From Carya illinoinensis (Eukaryota; Streptophyta; Magnoliopsida; Fagales; Juglandaceae), in NCBI RefSeq assembly GCF_018687715.1, contig NC_056758.1:24206501-24270500 (forward strand): 64,000 nt of DNA, given 5' to 3'. The notes under the pieces are model-generated. The model did not search any database and was not told where the DNA came from. It was given only the letters and a program-made list of their open reading frames with translations. This document shows positions 57,145-64,000 of this stretch, in pieces (position 1 is the stretch's first letter; each line of letters opens with the position of its first letter). Position numbers and translations under genes: made by a program.

Positions 57145-58941
57145 CCGCACGACCTGCCCTCTCTCTCTCTCTCTCTCTCTCTCCCGTCGCCGTCCAGCCT
57201 CTCCACCTAGACCCACCGCCGCCGGCCAATGTGACCGACACATCCCCCACTGTTTGACTCCCCTCCGGCCGGTGCACCACCCTACCAATTTCCAACCCCA
57301 TCCGAGCCGCCGTTAACCCCCTAGAGCCCCACCTTTCCGCATGGCTTTTGGCCATTTCTGGCGCCGTCGCTCCACCTCCGGCCACCATCTTTTTACCACT
57401 TCATCCCTACCTCTTGCCGTCCTAACTCACTCATTTCTGGCCCTGATCTGTTGCCAAAGCAGCTCTCACAAGCTCAACTCCAATCTGCCCCTTTTTCGCT
57501 TCCACTGCCACCCACGGCCAAAACTCACTTCCATTAGCTTCATAAACATCTCTAGACCATTCCCTATCAATTTCATGTCTTGGTTTGTCCCTGTTCAAAA
57601 TTGGGTAATTTACAACCCACGGCCACAGTGTAAAATACACTGTTACGTTGCTTTTTCTCCACCATTTGCAACGTCGTGATCCTTCAAAAAATACTTTACA
57701 ACGCTGTAAGTATTTTCCAAACTCTATTTTAGATTTAAATATATTTTTGCTCTTACAATAAATTATTTGACTGGTTGGTTGATTCCAGACTGAGTCCGAG
57801 GAGTTCGGGGGTCGGATGGATTGAGGACGAAGTTGCTTGGTTTTGTTGTTTTATCATTGGTTGGATGTTTTGCATCTTGAGGCGTACATTTCATGATGCA
57901 TTTATGTGCATTTTATTTAAATTGAGAAAAACTGGCTTTTTCGTGTAAATGGATTTTCGCGTGCGTGTGTATCACGACCCCAAGCTGGGATGAGGTATTA
58001 TTTCAGTGGAGCTCCTCTGGTCACTTGGGAGTGGATAATACTGAGTAACATCCCCTAGGTTGTCGCTGGGCGATGACCGGATCGCACGATACGATAACGC
58101 TGTCGTGTCGACTCCGTGGTTCCTAGGCTGGTGGGGACTAGAGGATGGCCTGGTCCAGGTACGCGCGGGGCTCGAGTACTGGGCATCGCTCGTTTAGGTG
58201 TCACACGCCCAGTCGTTACCTGCAGTGTGGCACAGGAGCCAGAGTGTGCGGATGATCTCTATGGGAGATTATGGTGCATGCAATAATTGGAATGGGTTTT
58301 GGTTATTGGTTACGGGCCATTTTCTGAAAAAATGGCGAGATTGTGATTGAGGCTTGTGATCCATTTTCTGGGAAAATGGTGGTTTCTTATTTTGGGCCAT
58401 TATCTAGGATAATGGCTAGGACATGTGATAAAGGTTTTGTTTTGGGCCAAAATGGGTTTTTTGGCGTGCGTGGAAAAATATGGTTTTATGGGTTATATGC
58501 ATTGGCATTCTTTCATGCATATTGTTTGAGTTTAATATGTTTTTATTTAGTGGCGTTTGGATCTTACTTACCTGTGACACTATTTTAGTACCGTAGATTT
58601 TGATGTAGAGATCGAGGAGGAGGAGAAGGAGGCTGAGCCCGACGAGGCGGCTCCGCCGGAGTATTGATTTGGAGTTTATGCTTTGTGGTTTGGTTTGAGA
58701 CTATATTTGTGGCTTGTAATATTTTATTATGTATGTTTTGAACGGGTTTGTATTAAACATAAAAAAAAATTTTCGTACGTAGTTATATGACTTTGTTTAT
58801 CCGTTGCGTGTTTTCTTTTGCACACTTGTTGCTTATACACACACTTGGCCCTTGGCAATAGGGTGGTGACCCATGTTGTCATCATCCCGACGTCTTGATT
58901 TCCCCATGTCCGTACTTGAGATTTGGGGACGTCACAAAATA

Positions 58942-60375
58942 TCTTCAAAATAGCATTCTAACATATATATAAGAGGCCTAGGATCTTCAAATAAAAATAT
59001 CAAAACCCCTGTAATAAGATTAAACCATAAAAGGTTTAAACTTTCTCAAAACAGAAATTGTTTTTCCTCTTCCAGTTTCTAAGTTTCTAGATCTAAGAAA
59101 ATCTTTCCTCAAATCTTTTGTCATGCGACAAATCCTTTACCAAAAATAATATACACATGTTAATAATACTCCATAAAAATTTTGGACCAAGGTCTATTTA
59201 TTAGCTTGTTCAAAAACTCCAAAATATGATACTTTCTAGTTTATTGCCCATAATGACCTTTTTAGAGTTTAAACAAAATTTGAAAAAATAAACGGTATTC
59301 CAATGGAACAAATAATGTATCCATGTAAACTAGATTAGGAAAGGAACAATTTTTTGAAGGAAGCTTTATGAGAAAATAATTAAAAAAAGTTTCGAATCAG
59401 GTATGCAAAAGAGCTAAGAAAAGCTGTCTAAGAGTATCTTTTGTATTCTTTCAAAGAAAAGTATAAAGAAAATATGAGTTGCGTGGGCAGTGGGCTGGAG
59501 TGCTTCTTGCACAAGTTATGGAAGAGCATAAGGCTGAAATGAAACTTGAGTGTTGGTCTTTTCTACCCAATACAATACACAAAAACCAGCATAAGATATT
59601 TCCACTAGGTGGAGTGTAAAATGGAAAGAGTGAGGTGGCCTTTTAGCCCTTCACTTCAAGTATGTTGTAGGCCCTCTTGAACAATCTGATCAGCCATGTG
59701 GGAGATATAATTGTTTAGTCAAGAAACAATGCTAAGGTGGCTAAATTCGTGGGCCTTAAAAAGGCCTAATTTAAGTTTTAAGAGGGTTTGTGTTGCTATC
59801 AAGCCCAAATTCAAATTTTCTTGATAAAATTAATTATTCAAGGTTAACAAGGTTGAGTAATGATGTTATAACATAAATTTGAAAGATTAATAGCATGTGT
59901 AAGTAATTTAATCAAGTGATTAAGCACAATGCTAGAAACCGATTCAGATAGAGTTTGGAGGTCAACTTTAGGATTTGGATAAAACTGTTTAGAATTTCGG
60001 TTTTAACCATGCATTTTGGGTTCTCGGTTGGATTCTAACCATATAGGATTTTACTTGGGTGTAAATCCTTTTTGGTTTGACATAATTTGATTGGTCGGAT
60101 GGAATGAGGCTTGTGCTTGGGTGGCATGATCTCATACCTTGATTCCTTCAAATCCATCAAACGCTCCTCATGGTACAAAGTGTCTAATACTATTCACTTT
60201 GTATGACTAAGATCTTGTCAAGTGCATGATAAACTTAGTAATAAAAAATCCTAAATATTCATATAAACCTATAGTAGAATTTGATTACCAAAATTCAACC
60301 CTAAAGTACCCCTAAAAAAAATTTCACAGTTTTGAACAAGCGTTTTGTTCGAAAATATGAAAATGGGTTACTACA
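58942..60375 (-). mobile_element. Probable older LTR (right half), minus strand
   Basis: The minus-strand start TGTAGTAACCC at 60375 is like the TGTGATRACC starts of the gypsy LTRs here. It may continue into 49928-52041 across the solo LTR. No duplication was found. Confidence 0.35.
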
Positions 60376-60525
60376 CTATAAAATGATATATAATCAAATG
60401 AGTCTAGTGGTGTAGACTATAACACATCTTGACACTTCTAACTATATATGAAAATGGGTTATTGCACTATAAAATGATATATAATCAAATGAGTCTAGTG
60501 GTGTAGACTATAACACATCTTGACA
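60355..60525. repeat. 91-bp tandem duplication, second copy split by a retroposon
   Basis: Copy 1 is 60355-60445. Copy 2 is 60446-60525 and then 61590-61600 after the retroposon and its duplication: 80 plus 11 bases make 91. Confidence 0.85.
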
Positions 60526-61576
60526 TATACAATTACTACTTAGGCAAATACAATTACTACTTAGGCAAAATCGGAACCCGTTCTCTCTCTAGAAACCTCC
60601 GCCTTCTCTCTAGTAACCCAGCTTTCTGAACCCGTTCGGGGGGGAGAGGGGGAACCGGGTCTACGGCTCCATCCTCCCCTCTCTTCCCCCCTCCGTTCTC
60701 TGTTTTCCGTTTCACAGCTGTTCTTTTAGTTTGTTTCTGTTCTTTTGTTGGGTCGGGCTGTTGGTTTTTGGAAGCTCCCGGTGGAGGGCGCTGTGTCGGC
60801 GGTTTGCCCTGTTTCTCGGTTTTAGCAGGGGCGATACGAGCTGTTAGTGGGGAGCAGGGGGCCGCTGGGGAGGTTGTTTAGCTGCGGGGACGTGGGGGAG
60901 GCTTCGTGGGCTGTCCTCAGGTGCGGGGACGTCCGAAGTTTTCTTCAGGTGCGGCATGGGGGTGCGGCATGGGCTGTCCTCAGAACCGTCTGCTGATGGG
61001 AGCTCTGTGATGCTGGGCGAGAAACGGACAGGGACGATGCAGAGGACGAGGGGCGGCGGCAACAGAGTGAAACCCTAATGGGCCGGGCCCCTTGTGCTTA
61101 CAAGCCGGGTCGTTGGGCTTGGGCCTTTTAGCTTGCAGCCTACTTTCGTTTTTATGTATTTGGTTTTTTAGTCTGTTTTTAGCTCTATTATTAATAAAGT
61201 ACGGTTAGGGTCCCACTCCTCCTTTTGGAGGAAGTTGGGTTTTGTCCTACTCCTCTTTTGGGGATGTAGGTGTTGGTACTCTTCCTCTTTAAGAGGAGAG
61301 AGTGTTGTTGTGCTCCTCCTCCTAGGGAGGGTGGAGAGTGGGTGTACCTCTCTTCTTCGGAAGAGTGGTTGTTTTAGCTCTGCATTGACAGAGCGCTTTC
61401 TCTCATGACTACAGTCAGGAGAGAGGGTATAGAAGTTTAGACAAGGTCCGTCACAAAGGAATTTGTTGACGGGGAAGCTCCTGAGCAGTTGCGTTAGTTG
61501 ACTATATGTCACAGCTGTAACTTCGTTTTATGAATGAATGCTATGAAGCACTTTTCAAAAAAAAAAAAAAAAAAAA
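60526..61576 (+). mobile_element. Poly(A) retroposon, non-autonomous
   Basis: Flanked by ACACATCTTGACA (60513-60525 and 61577-61589) and ending in poly(A). GC-rich body, no coding domain. It starts with two 21-bp repeats (60528-60548 and 60549-60569). The last 120 or so bases match the tail of the retroposon at 2830-3690 (GGGGAAGCTCCTGAGCAG and GTAACTTCGTTTTATG). Confidence 0.82.
60528..60569 (+). repeat. 21-bp tandem pair at the retroposon start
   Basis: TACAATTACTACTTAGGCAA and one more A, repeated exactly twice. Confidence 0.85.
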
Positions 61577-61600
61577 ACACATCTTGACACTTCTAACTAT

Positions 61601-61750
61601 CTCAAATAATTAAAATCCCATTTCTAGCACCAAAGTGAGTGATAATACTGACTATGTTGACATATTAAACATGTGCGATTGGTCAATTCGTGAAAACTTA
61701 TAGAGTTTTCACAATATTCCTAAAGCCTATAGAAGTTTCACTATTGAATT
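61601..61750. other. Short AT-rich stretch, no feature
   Basis: Between the retroposon and the next LINE. Confidence 0.5.
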
Positions 61751-64000
61751 TCTAGTAGGTTGTTACATAGTTAGCTAGATCAACAAACTCTTTTTTACTG
61801 CCAGAATTTTGTAGGGAGGGTAAATGCTCTCTCCAATTGTCTTCTAGTATAGGACAATAGTAAAGAGCATATGCAAGATCTTCCACTCCCCCAATGCAAA
61901 ATTGATATATTTCATTAATGAGTACTTTCCTCTTCTTTAAAGTGTTTTTTGTTGGTAGCCTATTTTTGCAGGCACTTCAAGTAAACAATTTTACCTTATT
62001 AGGGATATGTGAGTACCATAGATCTTTCCATAAACGTCTCTGCCTTACTACATTAGAGGTCTCTCTCCTTCATATTTTTGCTTCCCAATCTCTTTGAATA
62101 GTCTATAGGCACTCTTAACACTGTACTTGCATTTTTTTTCCTGTGCCCAAATCAATTTATCTTTTTGTTCCCCTAGGCTAAGAATAATCTTCAATACCTA
62201 TGTCGTAGCTTGTGGGGTAGGAGATTTCTACCCCTTTCCAAATCTCACCACTTTGTGTTGTTATCAATGAGGTTGTCAACCGTTTCCTCTTTGATAATCT
62301 CTCCCTCATCATTTAGGCTTTGGGTTAAATTCCAAATCCTAGGTTTCCAATAGTCAAGTATAGATGTTGATTGATTTCCCATTTCCCACCCTCCATTTGT
62401 AGCCCTATATTAGACCTTGCTTTGCCTCCCAAATACATCTCCAGGCATAAGATGGGTTTTGACCTAGCCTTGTATCCAGGAAGCTTAGATGTGGGTATTA
62501 TCTAGTTTGAAAAATCTTATGTAGCAAAGAGGATTCATCTTGCATAATTCTCCAAGATTGTTTTGCCAGCAGAGCCAAACTAAAAGTTTTGAGATTTTTG
62601 AACCCCATCCCACCTTTTGGTTTTGATTCACATATCTTCTTCCGACTTACCCATTGGATCTTATGTTCAACCTGCCTTTGTCCCCGCCAAAACCTAGCTA
62701 TAATATTCTCTATATTAGTGCATAGATTTCTTGGTAGCTTAAGTCAACTCATTGAATAAGTTGGTATTGACAGTGCAACTTCCTTGATGAGTATTTCTTT
62801 GCTCCCTTGTGATAACAATCTCTCCTTCCAACTTTGTTGCTTTTGCCATGCCTTATGTTTTATGTTAGAGAAGGCCTTGTTCTTGCTCGACCTACCACAA
62901 GTGGTAGACTTTAGTATTTCTCATATTGTTGAAAACACTGGACTTCCCAAAAGGATAGTAGTTCCTCTTGTTGCACTGCACTAATATTCCTACCAACTAC
63001 TATAGATTATTTCTCTCTTTTGACCCTAGATCAGAAGCTCTTGCATACATCTCAAGCAATTGTCGCACCTTTACATTCTCTTGCATGTTACTCTTACAAA
63101 ATAAAACACTATCATTTGCAAAAAATAGATGATTAACTATGGGAGCTCCCCTGCATACTTTAATGCGTACGATTTGTTTCTCAACCTTAGCTTATTGTAA
63201 ACGAGTTATTAGACTATCAGTATACAATAAAAACAAGTATGATCATAAATGGTCACTCTGCCTTAGTCCTCTGGATGGTGTGATTAGGCCTCTTGGTTCT
63301 CCATTAATTAGAATGGACAAGGAGACAGTTTTAACACATATCATGATTAGCTTCACTCACTTTGCATGAAAATCCCATATTTTGCATCTTTATTTCTAAA
63401 AAATCTCATTCAAATCCTAGAGATCACATGTGGAAGGACATGCTTAGGTCTATTTGCCAAAAGCTTTGCCATAAGCTTATAAACCACATTACAAAGGCTT
63501 GCAAGCCTAAAATCTGCAACTCTTTCAAGCTTATTCTTTTTAGGGATTAGAATAATGAAAGTATGATCGAAGAAATTAAGAAACATACCACTGTTTAGAG
63601 CTATTAATACTGCATAGGTCATTGACTTACCAACAATCTTCTAGTATTTTTGAAAAAATATTGGTGACATTCCATCGGGTCCGGGGGCTTTAGTAGGATT
63701 CATCTAGTGCAAGGTCATACATGCTTCTTCTTCACTGAATACTTGAGATATATCATTGTTCATGTCTTTTGTTACTCTTCCAGATAAGCCCTTTAAGAAG
63801 TCCAAGCTCCCTCTTTGATTTGTGGTAGTAAAGAGATCTTGAAAGAAGTTTAGGACCACTTTATCTTCGTCTTCCTTAACCTACCATGCTCCCGTTACAT
63901 CTTTCCCATGTGCTATGAAAATTTTCCTCTTTCTCCGAGAAGTTTACTATGGAAATATTTTGAGTTTTGGTCCCCCTCTCTTAAACATAATGCTTTTGAT
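61751..64000 (-). pseudogene. LINE reverse transcriptase region, minus strand, continues past the window
   Basis: On the minus strand: RT start (FIILIPKKN, 63410-63622), the catalytic block at 63100-63135 in the form FAND where FADD is usual, a region like KFWWG/KIQWVS (near 62640-62700), and the zinc-binding end with KVKLFT and NRLPTKN (about 61950-62010). Many stops. No poly(A) at the low end. It resembles LINE B in order but is far more decayed. Confidence 0.75.

Larger units (their letters stand above)
52047..58936 (+). mobile_element. Solo LTR, chromovirus family 1, interrupted by a gypsy element
   Basis: Starts TGTGATACTCC and ends GGGGACGTCACA, with a perfect AAATA duplication at 52042-52046 and 58937-58941. 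Removing the nested element (52362-57144) leaves about 2.1 kb, the family length. GTAAG of the donor-like motif is at 57706-57710. The acidic frame ends TGA 58665-58667. Confidence 0.87.

Noticed and set aside
1..64000. CRISPR arrays, operons, riboswitches and bacterial ribosome sites
   Set aside because: None seen. The DNA is plant nuclear in character.

Overview
This window is plant nuclear DNA made almost entirely of nested, decayed transposable elements. I see no intact host gene, rRNA, tRNA, CRISPR array or bacterial feature. The lineage evidence is the plant-type element set: Ty1/copia, Athila-like and chromovirus Ty3/gypsy elements, plant LINEs with a C-terminal RNase H, Tourist MITEs and an endogenous Caulimoviridae copy. 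Base composition and element style suggest a eudicot, perhaps a woody Fagales species, but that is only an impression.

The layout resolves by matching LTR ends and target-site duplications (TSDs). Positions 1-4580 are AT-rich DNA with two abutting Tourist MITEs and a minus-strand poly(A) retroposon (2830-3690). A minus-strand Ty1/copia element runs from its 3' LTR (4586-4949) to its 5' LTR (28747-29124), flanked by AACCA on both sides. Three insertions account for most of its length. A solo LTR (5906-7930) splits the reverse transcriptase at its catalytic motif. Another solo LTR (11445-12745) sits in gag. A third LTR (12785-15435 plus 28222-28569) itself holds a LINE fragment, an Athila-like element and a second LINE.

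Next, a hAT-like element (ends 29224 and 45425) encloses a rearranged Caulimoviridae insertion. Its pieces lie at 30156-30344, 32410-33486 and 41664-45190. They are split by a solo LTR (30345-32409) and by a gag-pol chromovirus (33487-41663). After removal of the hAT-like and copia elements, the flanks join into one minus-strand open frame, so about 41 kb appears to have built up in one small ancestral locus.

From 45434 to 60375 there is another solo LTR (45790-48018), a 5'-truncated LINE tail, a hAT-like element with both ends (49264-49927), and a solo LTR (52047-58936) interrupted by a small gypsy element (52362-57144). That gypsy element has lost its RT and carries an integrase-derived tandem repeat. 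A probable older minus-strand LTR surrounds this solo LTR. At 60355-61600 a 91-bp tandem duplication holds a second retroposon whose 3' tail matches the one at 2830. From 61750 to the end is a minus-strand LINE reverse transcriptase that continues out of the window.

The elements are dead: nearly every coding region has stops or frameshifts, and in the chromovirus nearly all stops fit C-to-T or G-to-A change, as expected from methylation decay. The most notable signals are a short acidic reading frame and a splice-donor-like motif kept in all complete copies of one LTR family, the integrase-derived minisatellite, two retroposons with different bodies but one tail, and the recombined pararetrovirus/chromovirus structure.
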